DNA of 64,000 nucleotides from a candidate division WOR-3 bacterium (GCA_013177935.1 JABLXZ010000001.1:161794-225793), one strand, 5' to 3'. Positions 37,025 through 46,355 are shown, counted from the first letter of the stretch. Translations and numbers: made by a program. The notes: generated from the letters alone by a model not told the origin.

Positions 37025-38759
37025 GCAAACCAAAAATAACCGGGCCGAGAATGCTTTCTGGTTGGCAGTCCCGCTGGTTTTCGTTGTTTACCTCATTACC
37101 CGAACACCCACAGTTGGACTAATTGATTCTGGCGAACTGGCTGCGGGGTGTTACCTGCTTAACATACTTCATCCCACAGGCTATCCGCTCTGGACATTAC
37201 TGGGTAGAATAGCTTCGCTTTTTCCTCTTGGTTCGGTAGTCAACCGCGTTGCATTGATGAGCGCATTTTTCTCCACGGTAAGTATTGCATTGTTCATACT
37301 CCTATTGAAGCGGTTGGGATGCAGTTTTTCGGTTTCCAACGCATTGGGCATGGTTCTCGGTTTTTCGATTCCGGTTTGGTCGGTGAGCACCGATGTTGAG
37401 GTTTACAGTCTGTCTTTAGCATTGATTATTATTGTCTGGCTAACGGTTGCGGCTTCTGATACAAGAACTGCTTATCTTTTTTTTGCCTACATTGCTGGTC
37501 TAACGCTTACTAATCATATGTTCGCTCTGAGTGTTGTTATCGGTGCGGGAGTTGTTTTACTGCTGCGGGAAAAAAGTCAAATTGTAAAGCGATTGCCTTT
37601 GATGTTGGTACTATTTTTATTGGGTTTATCGCCTTATTTATTTCTCATTTTACGGGCACGTTCTGAACCGATTTTAGCATGGGGAAATCCGGTGGATTTA
37701 GAAAGGTTCTGGTGGCATATTACCGGAAAGCAGTATCGAGTATGGATGTTTTCTTCTTCGCTAAATGAAGTTTTAAGAAATGCGGGTAAAGGGACATTAC
37801 TTTTGCTGGGAGCCTTAGGTTATGTTCTATTCCCTTTTGCACTATACGGATGGGCGAGGTTATTTAGACAACGCAAAGCAGTTGCATCGGGATTAACAAT
37901 CAGTTTCTTGCTCAGTTTCCTGTATGCGGTAAATTACAGTATCCCGGACATCGAGGCTTATTTTATTCCACCGTTGGTGTCTTTGCTCATTTTTACCGCG
38001 GTCGGGATTGAGGGTCTCAGAGGATACCTTCGCAAGTTTCGTCATTTAATATGGCTGGTCGCGATTGGCATCTTGATATTCAATTTTCCGTCTCAGAATC
38101 GTGCTGATGACTGGGTGGCTTACAACCAGGCGTTAAATACGCTTAACTCTGCGGATTCAAATGCGATAATCATTACCGATTGGTGGGACATTTACGCCCC
38201 AATTTTCTATTTGCAACAGGTAGAGGGAGTAAGACCGGATGTTTGTATCATTGACAAAGAGTTGGTGCGGCGTTCCTGGTATTTTAAATACTTAGAGAAG
38301 CAATATCCCTGGTTAATTGAACGGTCACAAGTGGAGAAGGACCGTTTTCTTGAGCATCTGTACCGATTCGAGCGCAACCAGCCCTACAATCCGATGGCAA
38401 TTCAGGAAAGTTATATTTCACTCTTGAAAAGTTTTTTCTTAAAATCTCCGGAACGCCCTGTTTATACAACTTTTTCTATGATGAACAATGAAGATGCTCG
38501 CCAGATGTTGACTGGTTTTAACCTAGTGCCGATGGGGATACTTATTCAGGTCCGGCAAGACACATTGGTGCCGGTATTTGATTACAATCGTTTACGGGTT
38601 CGTATCCCCAAGAGAAGGTTGGATGAGCGAACTCAGGTTAACCTGCAGCGGTACCGGTTTTTTGTTCAGCAGCGGTTCGATTTATTAAGAAGTCGGGGCA
38701 GATTACAAGAGGCAGCGGCTGTGGTTGATTGGTATCAACGAAATTTTACGGCGCGTTAA
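37017..38759 (+). CDS. DUF2723 polytopic membrane protein (PMT-like glycosyltransferase)
   Basis: 580 residues from the GTG at 37017, which overlaps the livF stop; the open frame before it is the shadow of livF. About ten to eleven membrane segments occupy the first 380 residues, and a soluble C-terminal part follows. The N-terminal signature GLIDSGELAAGCYLLNILHP continues as TGYPLW. It matches DUF2723, related to protein O-mannosyltransferases and human TMEM260, with acidic residues in the first external loop as catalytic candidates. Probably transfers a sugar from a polyprenyl-phosphate donor to proteins or lipids outside the cytoplasm. The donor could come from the GT2 enzyme at 29724; this link is inference. 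Confidence 0.85.
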   Translation: MNEQTKNNRAENAFWLAVPLVFVVYLITRTPTVGLIDSGELAAGCYLLNILHPTGYPLWTLLGRIASLFPLGSVVNRVALMSAFFSTVSIALFILLLKRLGCSFSVSNALGMVLGFSIPVWSVSTDVEVYSLSLALIIIVWLTVAASDTRTAYLFFAYIAGLTLTNHMFALSVVIGAGVVLLLREKSQIVKRLPLMLVLFLLGLSPYLFLILRARSEPILAWGNPVDLERFWWHITGKQYRVWMFSSSLNEVLRNAGKGTLLLLGALGYVLFPFALYGWARLFRQRKAVASGLTISFLLSFLYAVNYSIPDIEAYFIPPLVSLLIFTAVGIEGLRGYLRKFRHLIWLVAIGILIFNFPSQNRADDWVAYNQALNTLNSADSNAIIITDWWDIYAPIFYLQQVEGVRPDVCIIDKELVRRSWYFKYLEKQYPWLIERSQVEKDRFLEHLYRFERNQPYNPMAIQESYISLLKSFFLKSPERPVYTTFSMMNNEDARQMLTGFNLVPMGILIQVRQDTLVPVFDYNRLRVRIPKRRLDERTQVNLQRYRFFVQQRFDLLRSRGRLQEAAAVVDWYQRNFTAR

Positions 38760-38762
38760 TTT

Positions 38763-39824
38763 ATGGTTCCGTATTTAATACAGATTCTTGCCAACGCCGG
38801 TTTAATGGCAGGAGTTGTTTACATCCCTCTTCTGGCAAAGGAGTTGGGAGCCAGTGCAGCATCAATTGGTCTTCTGGTAGGAGTTTACCAGGGGGCAATG
38901 TTTTTTTCCAATTTGTTGTTTGGTAGATGGGCAGATTTTGGCAACAGGAAAATTTTTGTCGTTGTTGGGCTGGCGGTTTCTGCATTAGCCCTTGCCCTGC
39001 ACATTCCAGTTAGAAACCTGTCTTGGCTTTTCGGGGTTCGATTTCTTACCGGACTTTGTGCCGGTGTTTTTCCGGCTGCGCTGGTTGCCTATTTCTATGA
39101 GAACAATAAGAGGTTGGGAAGGTTCAGTGGATTTGGTTCACTGGGTTGGGCAACAGGGGCGTTGATTTTTGGCTTGGTTAGCAAAAAGGTAATATTTGTT
39201 GTCGCAGCACTGGCGATTGCGTTAACCAGCGTAATCGCCTTGTTGGGACTGCGCAGTCAGAAAGTTGAATTGGGGCGGACATTTTTTGATTTAAGGGTGT
39301 TAAAAAGAAACTGGCGGATTTACATTTCTTTTCTTTTACGGCACTTAGGGGCATTTAGCATCTGGACGATTTTCCCGGTTTATCTTTCCAGCCTCGGGGC
39401 AAACCGGTTTTGGGTGGGGTTGGTTTATGCGCTCAACCCATTGGGACAGTTTGTGTTTATGAACCTCCTCGAGCATTATGAGGAGGAAAGGCTTATTAAG
39501 AGTGGACTGTTGTTTTCTATTTTAGTATTTATCGCATTTGGGCTGGCAAACGACTTTCGTCAGGTAATTCCTGTACAATTGGTGCTGGCACTTTCCTGGT
39601 CCTGCCTTTATCTTGGTTCATTAAAACAGCTAATGCGAACTAACCCAGAGAGGTCAACGGCAGCTGGTATGCTCCAATCGGTTTTAAGTCTTGCTGCAGT
39701 ACTGGGTGCGCTCCTTGAGGGTGTGACAGGTAATTTTGGTTACCGAGCAGTTATGTTTGTCGCTGCCGGTCTGGCGTTAATTGGTGCCCTCATCTACTTA
39801 TTAACTCCAGAAAAATCTGGTTAA
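38763..39824 (+). CDS. Major facilitator superfamily transporter
   Basis: 353 residues with about ten to twelve predicted membrane segments. The first loop carries LLFGRWADFGNRKIFVVVG, the MFS motif A (GxxaDrxGrr/k). An internal weak repeat of that motif fits the two-halves design. It is shorter than typical 400-residue members because of tight loops. Substrate unknown. It begins 3 bases after the DUF2723 gene with no ribosome binding site, so it is co-transcribed, and its end overlaps the convergent EamA gene by 4 bases. Confidence 0.87.
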   Translation: MVPYLIQILANAGLMAGVVYIPLLAKELGASAASIGLLVGVYQGAMFFSNLLFGRWADFGNRKIFVVVGLAVSALALALHIPVRNLSWLFGVRFLTGLCAGVFPAALVAYFYENNKRLGRFSGFGSLGWATGALIFGLVSKKVIFVVAALAIALTSVIALLGLRSQKVELGRTFFDLRVLKRNWRIYISFLLRHLGAFSIWTIFPVYLSSLGANRFWVGLVYALNPLGQFVFMNLLEHYEEERLIKSGLLFSILVFIAFGLANDFRQVIPVQLVLALSWSCLYLGSLKQLMRTNPERSTAAGMLQSVLSLAAVLGALLEGVTGNFGYRAVMFVAAGLALIGALIYLLTPEKSG

Positions 39825-40219
39825 GCGAGAAACAGGACCGCTAAAATGGCAAAGCCCAATCCAATGAGGTGTTTTAAATTTAACGGCTCTTTAAGGATGA
39901 TATAACCGAGGACAGCGGGAATGATGATGTACATTCCGGTTAAAGGGATGACGACCGAAGCGGGTCCTTTTTTCATCGCCAGATAGAAGAAAATGGTTGC
40001 TAATCCGGCGGCGGCACCGGAGAGAAAGGCGACCGGTGTTGACTTCACCCAGTGCATTGTTCCGACCGACAGAGTGTAGATAAGAATCGGAATAACACTG
40101 GCGATTGTTGACCAGAGGGCAATGGTTTCTGCCGGGGTGTCACGGGTCAGGACTTTTGTCAGAAATCCCCAAATACCCCAGAGGAGTAAGGTGAAAATAG
40201 ACAACAACCGGTAGTCCAT
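39821..40219 (-). CDS. Single-domain EamA/DMT-type membrane transporter
   Basis: 132 residues with five predicted membrane helices. It has a single EamA unit, ending in the family pattern AVLGYIILKEPLNLKHLIGLGFAILAVLFLA. Most drug/metabolite transporters carry two such units, so this one probably works as a homodimer, like small multidrug-type relatives. Substrate unknown. The ATG lies 6 bases after a -10 element and has no ribosome binding site (leaderless type). Confidence 0.87.
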   Translation of the reverse strand: MDYRLLSIFTLLLWGIWGFLTKVLTRDTPAETIALWSTIASVIPILIYTLSVGTMHWVKSTPVAFLSGAAAGLATIFFYLAMKKGPASVVIPLTGMYIIIPAVLGYIILKEPLNLKHLIGLGFAILAVLFLA

Positions 40220-40225
40220 AATAAA

Positions 40226-40254
40226 AGCCTAACAACCTTTTAATCTGAAGTCAA
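40226..40254 (-). promoter_or_regulatory. EamA gene promoter, leaderless type
   Basis: Minus strand: TTGACT (40254-40249), 17-base spacer, TAGGCT (40231-40226), 6 bases to the ATG at 40219. Confidence 0.6.
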
Positions 40255-40274
40255 AGGTGTAAGGGGTTCTAATA

Positions 40275-41234
40275 TTAAAGGTTAATATTGACCGGTGTCC
40301 AGTTGTAGCCGCCGTCCCGACTTTGCAAAAGGGTAAGTTCGTCACCACCAATGATGCCGACAATCCCGTCTGGGAAAAATCGGATGGTATACAGGTCATA
40401 GGTTGTTGCCGCGTTAATCCTTTCCCAGGTTTCGCCGCCATCAATGGTGTGAATCACCGTTCCTTTTGCGCCGACACAGAAACCAGCCATCGTGTCGTGT
40501 CGCATATCAAGCGAGTAAAGTGGCGGAAGAACCATTTCAATGGGCAGAGGACGCCAGATTTCACCGCCGTTCGGGGTAAAGAAAACTTTTCCGGAAGTGG
40601 TGGTCATAAATCCGACGACATCATCGGCGGGAAAATGCACAGCGGTAAAATGGGTGTTGGCAACAAGCCCCTGGACATTTTCCTGCTGGGAAAACCACAA
40701 TTGTCCGCTCGTCGAGGTCTTCAGTACTGTTCCATTAAGCCCTACTGCATAGCCGGTCATATCGTCGGCAGGGAAGTGGATATCCATAATTTTTTCGTTC
40801 GTGGCGGTCAGCAGTTTTTCCCATGTTTTACCACTATCGCCGGTGCGGAGGATTGTGCCACTATCTCCGGCAACAAAACCGATTTCGTCTGAGACAGGAA
40901 ATTTTATCGCTCGCAAGTCCACATCTGTACCAGAATTCAAGGGAAACCAGGTTTTGCCACCGTCTTCAGTTTTTAGGATTGTACCTGCATCGCCGCAGAT
41001 GTAACCGATGTCTGACTCCCTGGGAAAACAGATACTGTAAAGATTGACCGTAACCGGTGCATTAAGCCTTTCCCAGTTTGCGCCGCCATCACGGGTGAAA
41101 ATGATAAGCCCATTGTCCCCGACAGCGTATGCAATCAGGGAGTTTTCAAATGCAAACACCGAGTTAATACGATTCGGCATCGGATTATAAGATATTGTAA
41201 AAAGCAGGGTGCTGTCAAGAATTTCATCACGCAA
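40275..41234 (-). CDS. Ycf48/BNR-repeat beta-propeller protein, start uncertain
   Basis: About 319 residues made of repeated units of about 43 residues, each ending in a variant of DGGxTW. Seven are visible: RDGGANW, EDGGKTW, GDSGKTW, STSGQLW, PNGGEIW, IDGGETW and RDGGYNW. This fits a seven-bladed propeller of the Ycf48/sialidase-repeat type. Such proteins often bind and help assemble membrane or surface proteins. The frame opens with TTG at 41234, without ribosome binding site or signal peptide. An ATG at 41227 in another frame would begin with a hydrophobic, signal-like stretch (MKFLTAPCFLQYLII) but stops soon. So the 5' end is either frameshifted or unusual. No sorting domain at the C-terminus. 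Confidence 0.75.
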   Translation of the reverse strand: MRDEILDSTLLFTISYNPMPNRINSVFAFENSLIAYAVGDNGLIIFTRDGGANWERLNAPVTVNLYSICFPRESDIGYICGDAGTILKTEDGGKTWFPLNSGTDVDLRAIKFPVSDEIGFVAGDSGTILRTGDSGKTWEKLLTATNEKIMDIHFPADDMTGYAVGLNGTVLKTSTSGQLWFSQQENVQGLVANTHFTAVHFPADDVVGFMTTTSGKVFFTPNGGEIWRPLPIEMVLPPLYSLDMRHDTMAGFCVGAKGTVIHTIDGGETWERINAATTYDLYTIRFFPDGIVGIIGGDELTLLQSRDGGYNWTPVNINL

Positions 41235-41268
41235 TCGATAATAAAAGGAGATATTAATAAATACCCTA

Positions 41269-41296
41269 TTGACAAAAGGTGATTAATAATTATACT
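41269..41296 (+). promoter_or_regulatory. Promoter of the CARDB/sorting-domain protein gene
   Basis: TTGACA (41269-41274), 16-base spacer, TATACT (41291-41296). It leaves a leader of about 48 bases with AAAGGAGG before the ATG at 41352. Near-perfect sigma-70 consensus, suggesting strong expression. Confidence 0.8.
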
Positions 41297-41351
41297 CAAA
41301 CCTGGTAACTGTTTAGGCTAAAGGACGATAAGCAAACCAAAGGAGGTAAAG

Positions 41352-43475
41352 ATGAAGTACTGTCGTGTCGGGGTGGTCTTTTTCCTTGCGCTGGGAATTG
41401 CCCTTGCGGCATTACCCGAAAGCGAGCAAGGAGTAAATACCCCTATCATCAGCCGGTCGGAAGCGGTTATCGCACCGGTCGAATTGCCGGGAGGAAGCCA
41501 TGCGGTTGAGTTCCCGTTGCCCTTTGCTCCGGATGAGACGCTACATTACGACGGCACGCCTTATACCGGTGTGGGTTTAACCAATGGCGGGACATTCTAC
41601 ACTGCGGCGCGTTTTACACCGACGACCGCCTGCACACTCAAAGCGGTTTTGTTTTATCAGTGGGGTCAGTCTTCGAATGATTATGTCTTTATCTTTGGTG
41701 AAGAGAACGATACGACCCCGGGTGCGAAACTGGAGTCGATACCTTATAGCGGAACCGATACTATGCGCTGGAAGCGAATCGATTTGAATCCGCCGCTTAT
41801 TATGCAAGCCGGAACCGACTTCTGGGCTTGTGTTCGGTTAACGCACGCTGCGGGCAGATATCCGATAGGATGCGATGCAGGACCAATGGTGCGCAACCGG
41901 GGTGGTTTTATCTCCACTAATGGTACCCGGTGGCAGCAGTTAGCCGACCTTGGACTGGATTACAACTGTAACATCCGGGCGGTCATCAGCCGGATTCCGG
42001 GTCTGGCACATGATGTCGGAGTCTCAAAGATTGTGGTTCCCGGGGCTAATATTGGACCTGGTTCTTATCCACCGGTTGCTCGTGTGACGAATTTTGGGAC
42101 GAGCGCCGAATCCAACATACCGGTTTACTGCTGGATTGATTCCGGCGCAACCCGAATTTACAATCAGACCGTAACAATCCCTGGTCCGTTGCAACCGGGT
42201 AATAGAACAGAAGTGACCTTTCCAACCTGGAACACTGGACCTGGTGGTGCCCAGTATACGGTTACGATGTTTACCGACCTTTCTTCAGACCTGAATCGTG
42301 CCAATGACTCCTTACGTCAGCAAACACGCATTGCCAATGTGTTTGCTGTTATGGACCACGACACCGGCTATTGTAAACTGAGCGTCTCCTGCTTCGGTTC
42401 GATTGGTTACGACAACCCGCAAGCCGACCTCGGTTCTGGCTTCTGCTATCCCAAGACCGCGGCTTCCTGTCTGTTCTATGGTTCGTTTGCGATGGGTACT
42501 GATGCCAACTATGTTGCTGACCGGCATTTTGGTCAACCGGCAAGTGGTCCGGTCAACAACGACCTGCGGGCAGTGGATTCACTGCGGGCGATTGTTCCAC
42601 CGGTGATTGGCGATGAGCACTTCTATGGTAGTTTTTCTGATGCCGGTCATTCGACTCCGAAAAATTTAAAGGTTACCCAGAACAGTTATATGAGTGCCGG
42701 CACCAACTATGACGACTTTATCGTGATTATCTACGATATTGAGAATCAAGGTTCCAGTGCGGTGAATGGACTGTACGCTGGTGTGTTTATGGACTTTGAT
42801 ATCGGCTCTTCGCCCGCTACAAACCAGGGCGCCTCGGATACGGTGCGGCGTTTGACCTATATGCGGCAGGCAAGTTCGGCTAACCCTTCAGTTGGGGTTA
42901 AAATTCTTGAGCCGGCTTCGTTTGCCAATCTGAGCCTGGTTGACCACGCAATTTATGTGTACCCGGATTCGGCGATGACCGATAATATGAAGTGGCGGTT
43001 CTTGAACGGAACAATTCGGCAGCGTAACTCCAACCGTGCCTATGACTGGTCGATCGTTACTTCGGCTGGACCGTTTAATATCGACCCGGGCGCGACGCAG
43101 CGATTTGCGATTGCGGTGGTCGGCGGAACCGACGAAACTGCAATTCGGAACAATGCCGATGCGGCACAGCAGTGGTACAATGCCAATGTTGGCGTGGCGG
43201 AAAATTCCGGGGTTAATCTTATGGATAAGGTCCACATCGCCCCTAATCCCTTCCGCAAGAAAACCGCAATTTCTTACAATGTAACCCAACCCGGCAGGTT
43301 CGTGTTTGAAGCCTATGATGCATCAGGACGGATGGTTGATAAAGTAGCGTTTGAAGTTGCGGCTGGTAAAGGGGTCTTTGTGTGGCAGCCGCGAACTCTT
43401 GCCCGGGGTGTTTACTTCTTGAATATCAGCACGCCTGATGTCAACATTAGAACGAAGGCGTTGGTTCTCGAATAG
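41352..43475 (+). CDS. Secreted CARDB-domain protein with type A C-terminal sorting domain
   Basis: 707 residues. The signal peptide is about 1-20 (hydrophobic core, ALA-type end). The N-terminal domain (about 60-215) is rich in Gly, Thr and aromatic residues and looks all-beta. A CARDB-like Ig domain spans about 218-330 (DVGVSKIVVPGANI, then SNIPVYCWIDSGATR). A large unclassified domain spans about 330-620, and a terminal domain of about 80 residues follows: APNPFRKKTAISYN, YDASGRMVDK, LARGVYFLNIS, ending KALVLE. This last part is the type A sorting signal of Por/T9SS cargo, so it is probably exported and left at the surface. A strong ribosome binding site, consensus promoter and perfect terminator suggest an abundant protein. 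Function otherwise unknown. Confidence 0.85.
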   Translation: MKYCRVGVVFFLALGIALAALPESEQGVNTPIISRSEAVIAPVELPGGSHAVEFPLPFAPDETLHYDGTPYTGVGLTNGGTFYTAARFTPTTACTLKAVLFYQWGQSSNDYVFIFGEENDTTPGAKLESIPYSGTDTMRWKRIDLNPPLIMQAGTDFWACVRLTHAAGRYPIGCDAGPMVRNRGGFISTNGTRWQQLADLGLDYNCNIRAVISRIPGLAHDVGVSKIVVPGANIGPGSYPPVARVTNFGTSAESNIPVYCWIDSGATRIYNQTVTIPGPLQPGNRTEVTFPTWNTGPGGAQYTVTMFTDLSSDLNRANDSLRQQTRIANVFAVMDHDTGYCKLSVSCFGSIGYDNPQADLGSGFCYPKTAASCLFYGSFAMGTDANYVADRHFGQPASGPVNNDLRAVDSLRAIVPPVIGDEHFYGSFSDAGHSTPKNLKVTQNSYMSAGTNYDDFIVIIYDIENQGSSAVNGLYAGVFMDFDIGSSPATNQGASDTVRRLTYMRQASSANPSVGVKILEPASFANLSLVDHAIYVYPDSAMTDNMKWRFLNGTIRQRNSNRAYDWSIVTSAGPFNIDPGATQRFAIAVVGGTDETAIRNNADAAQQWYNANVGVAENSGVNLMDKVHIAPNPFRKKTAISYNVTQPGRFVFEAYDASGRMVDKVAFEVAAGKGVFVWQPRTLARGVYFLNISTPDVNIRTKALVLE

Positions 43476-43495
43476 AAAAGGCAGCGATAACTATC

Positions 43496-43523
43496 GGGCG
43501 CCCGTCTCCGGGCGCCCTTTTTT
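43496..43523 (+). terminator. Rho-independent terminator
   Basis: Perfect 9-base-pair stem GGGCGCCCG (43496-43504) and CGGGCGCCC (43509-43517) with a TCTC loop, followed by six T. It ends the CARDB/sorting-domain gene. Confidence 0.93.
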
Positions 43524-43540
43524 ATTTCGAATACCTTTAC

Positions 43541-43568
43541 TTGACTCAATTAGCAATTTAGTTATATT
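43541..43568 (+). promoter_or_regulatory. Promoter of the EF-G-like gene
   Basis: TTGACT (43541-43546), 16-base spacer, TATATT (43563-43568), about 35 bases before the GTG start. The leader contains AGGAGG at 43592-43597. Confidence 0.75.
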
Positions 43569-43602
43569 ACCAGAATAATAAATAAATTTTCAGGAGGAAA
43601 TT

Positions 43603-45687
43603 GTGAAGGATTATAAAGCAGAGCAAATTCGCAATATCGGTTTTCTTGGACACGGCGGCTCGGGCAAAACCTCGTTATGCGAGTCGCTACTTTTCACGAT
43701 GAAGCAGAATAACCGACTGGGTTCGGTTGATGCCGGTACTTCTTTGCTCGATTATGATGAGGATGAAATTGCCCGGAAAATCAGCATTAACCTTTCTCTG
43801 GGGTATGGCGAGTACCGGGATGTTCTGATAAATCTTGTTGACACGCCGGGTTACGCGGACTTTTTTGGCAATGTTGTATCCGCGGTTCGGGCAATTGACT
43901 GTGCGGTGGTGGTTGTGGACGCAACCTCTGGTGTTGAGGTTGGTACCGAAATGGCATGGCGCCGACTTGAAGAGTTGCAACTGCCCCGGGTTGTTTTTAT
44001 CAATAAATTAACAAGGGAAAATACCAGTTTTGATACGATTGCCGAAGAGGTAAGAAAAATCTTTGGTAGCAAAGTCACCCCGGTGTACATACCGATTGGA
44101 AAGGAAAGCGGATTAAAAGGGGTGGTAGACCTTTTGAACGATAAAGCCTATCTTTACGAAAATGGCGCACGCAAGGAGATTCCGGTACCGGCAGAAATGA
44201 ATGAGGCGATTCGTCAGTGGAAAGAGCGATTGATTGAGGCGGCGGCTGAGGTTGACGAAACGCTTATGGAGAAGTTTCTTGAAGGAGCGGAAATCACGCC
44301 CGACGAGATGCGGACCGCAGTGCGCCAGGGTATTAAGGCAGGGGTGGTTTATCCGTTGATGGGTGGCGATGCGCTTACCCAGGTCGGTGTTGACCAGATA
44401 CTGGACCTGGCGGTTGATGTTTTACCCAGTCCGGTTGAGATTCCGGCGTTGAAAGGAACCCGGCTCGGAACCGATGAGGTAATTGAGATTAAACCCGAAC
44501 CCGATGGTCCGGTGTGCGCGCTGGTGTTTAAGACAATTTCCGAAGCCCATGTTGGTGATATGCACTATGTGCGAGTTTTTCGAGGGAAACTGGAGCCGGG
44601 AATGGTGGTGGTGAATGGGACGAACCAGCGGGACGAGAAAATCAACCAGATTTACATTGTCAAAGGCAAGGAACGGAGTGAAGTGGCGCGCTTGACAACA
44701 GGAATGATTGGGGCACTGGTTAAGTTGCGCGATACCCACACCGGCGATACCCTTTCTGATAAGAAGGAGCCGGTGCGGCTGGCACCGATTGTTTTCCCCA
44801 AGCCATCAATTTCGGTTGCGATTGTTCCTCAAAGTAAAGGAGATGAAGAGCGAGTTTCTAATGGACTCGCCCGACTTCATGAAGAAGACCCGACCTTTTC
44901 TTATGAATACAATGCCGAGTTAGGCCAGCAATTGATTAACGGTATGGGTGAGTTGCATCTTGATGTCATTATCGGTCGGCTCAAACGGCGGTTCGATGTG
45001 AATGTCGATATTGAGAAACCCCGAATTCCTTATCGTGAAACAATTACCCGCAAAGCCGAGGCGCAGGGGAAGCACAAAAAACAGACTGGTGGTAGAGGTC
45101 AGTATGGCGATGTCTGGCTCAGAATCGAACCAAAGGGCAGGGGTGAGGGTTTTGAGTTTGTCGATGAGATTTATGGCGGTGCGATACCGGCGAAGTACAT
45201 CCCTTCGGTTGAGAAAGGTGTTGTTGAAGCGATGGAGAAGGGTGTGCTTGCCGGGTACCGGATGATGGACATCAAAGCCACCGTTTACGACGGTTCCTAC
45301 CATGAGGTCGACTCCTCGGATATCGCGTTTAAAATTGCGGGCGGTTTGGCGTTCAAAAATGCCTGCGAGAAGGCGGGCGTTGTGCTGCTTGAGCCAATTA
45401 TGAGGATTGAAGTGACTGTACCGGACCGCTACACCGGAGATGTGATTGGTGATTTGAACGCGCGCCGGGGCAGGATAATGGGTATGGAAATGCAGGGTGG
45501 ATTACAGGTAATCAAGGCGCAGGTGCCGCTTGCGGAAATGTATAAATACTCCAACAGTCTTCGTTCAATGACCCAGGGTCGAGGATTTTTCACGATGGAG
45601 TTTGACCATTACGAGGAAGTGCCCCGTGAGATTGCCGCTAAGATAATTGAAGAGGCAAAACGGGTAAAAGAAGAGGCGAAGGAGTAA
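43603..45687 (+). CDS. Elongation factor G-like translational GTPase with altered G4 motif
   Basis: 694 residues with all five EF-G domains. GTPase motifs: P-loop GHGGSGKT (16-23), switch I RKISI, and G3 DTPGYADF (80-87) where the catalytic His of EF-G is Tyr. G4 reads NKLT (134-137) instead of NKxD, checked in the DNA as AAT AAA TTA ACA. Domain IV (KKQTGGRGQYGDV) and domain V are intact. It belongs to the EF-G-like paralogue group (often called EF-G2 or FusA-like) rather than the canonical translocase. Start GTG at 43603 after AGGAGG. Role unknown; loss of the Asp that reads guanine suggests changed or relaxed nucleotide use. Single-gene transcript. Confidence 0.92.
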   Translation: MKDYKAEQIRNIGFLGHGGSGKTSLCESLLFTMKQNNRLGSVDAGTSLLDYDEDEIARKISINLSLGYGEYRDVLINLVDTPGYADFFGNVVSAVRAIDCAVVVVDATSGVEVGTEMAWRRLEELQLPRVVFINKLTRENTSFDTIAEEVRKIFGSKVTPVYIPIGKESGLKGVVDLLNDKAYLYENGARKEIPVPAEMNEAIRQWKERLIEAAAEVDETLMEKFLEGAEITPDEMRTAVRQGIKAGVVYPLMGGDALTQVGVDQILDLAVDVLPSPVEIPALKGTRLGTDEVIEIKPEPDGPVCALVFKTISEAHVGDMHYVRVFRGKLEPGMVVVNGTNQRDEKINQIYIVKGKERSEVARLTTGMIGALVKLRDTHTGDTLSDKKEPVRLAPIVFPKPSISVAIVPQSKGDEERVSNGLARLHEEDPTFSYEYNAELGQQLINGMGELHLDVIIGRLKRRFDVNVDIEKPRIPYRETITRKAEAQGKHKKQTGGRGQYGDVWLRIEPKGRGEGFEFVDEIYGGAIPAKYIPSVEKGVVEAMEKGVLAGYRMMDIKATVYDGSYHEVDSSDIAFKIAGGLAFKNACEKAGVVLLEPIMRIEVTVPDRYTGDVIGDLNARRGRIMGMEMQGGLQVIKAQVPLAEMYKYSNSLRSMTQGRGFFTMEFDHYEEVPREIAAKIIEEAKRVKEEAKE

Positions 45688-45689
45688 AA

Positions 45690-46355
45690 TCAGTAAATTT
45701 CGTACCAGGGACGCTGGACCCGTTTCCTGACCAGTAACGCAATTAATACGCCACAGACAAAACCGCCAATGTGCACGAAATAAGCCACGCCACCACCGGT
45801 TCCCGGTGAAGAGGAGCAACCGTACAGGATTTGGAACAGTATCCAGAATCCTAAGAGAAGTGAAGCGGGAAGATAGATTAAACGGATAAAGAAAAAGAAG
45901 GGGACCAGGGTTAAAATCCGGGCACGCGGAAAGAAAACAAAATAGGCGCCCATTATTCCAGAAATTGCACCGGAGGCACCGATGGTAGGGATGCGCGAAA
46001 AAGGAGCGACCAACACCTGGAGTAGATTGCCGGCAAGTCCGGAGATGATATAAACAAAGAGGTAAAAGAAATGGCCCAGAGTGTCTTCGACATTGTCACC
46101 AAATATCCAGAGGTAGAGCATATTGCCTAAAAAGTGAAACCAACCGCCATGCATAAACATAGAACTGAAAAGGGTCCAGAGGCTCTGTCCCTGGACGATT
46201 TTTGCCGGTATCATACCAAACTGCCTTATCTGCCATTCAAAAGCCTCGGGCGAACGGGTGAACTGTAATATCCAAACCACCGAACAGGCACCGATGAGAC
46301 AGTAGTTAATATAGGGCCGATGCCGGGATTTGATGTCATCGTAAAGTGGAATCAT
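45690..46355 (-). CDS. Rhomboid-family intramembrane serine protease
   Basis: 221 residues, six or seven membrane segments. The catalytic pair is visible: Ser128 in GASGAISG and His195 in YFVHIGGFVCG. The N-terminal HGGWFHFLGNMLYLWIFGDNVED block is typical of the group, with the GxxxG in helix 6. Cuts membrane proteins within the bilayer; natural substrates unknown. The start overlaps ispF by 4 bases and the 3' end nearly touches the EF-G-like gene. Confidence 0.92.
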   Translation of the reverse strand: MIPLYDDIKSRHRPYINYCLIGACSVVWILQFTRSPEAFEWQIRQFGMIPAKIVQGQSLWTLFSSMFMHGGWFHFLGNMLYLWIFGDNVEDTLGHFFYLFVYIISGLAGNLLQVLVAPFSRIPTIGASGAISGIMGAYFVFFPRARILTLVPFFFFIRLIYLPASLLLGFWILFQILYGCSSSPGTGGGVAYFVHIGGFVCGVLIALLVRKRVQRPWYEIY

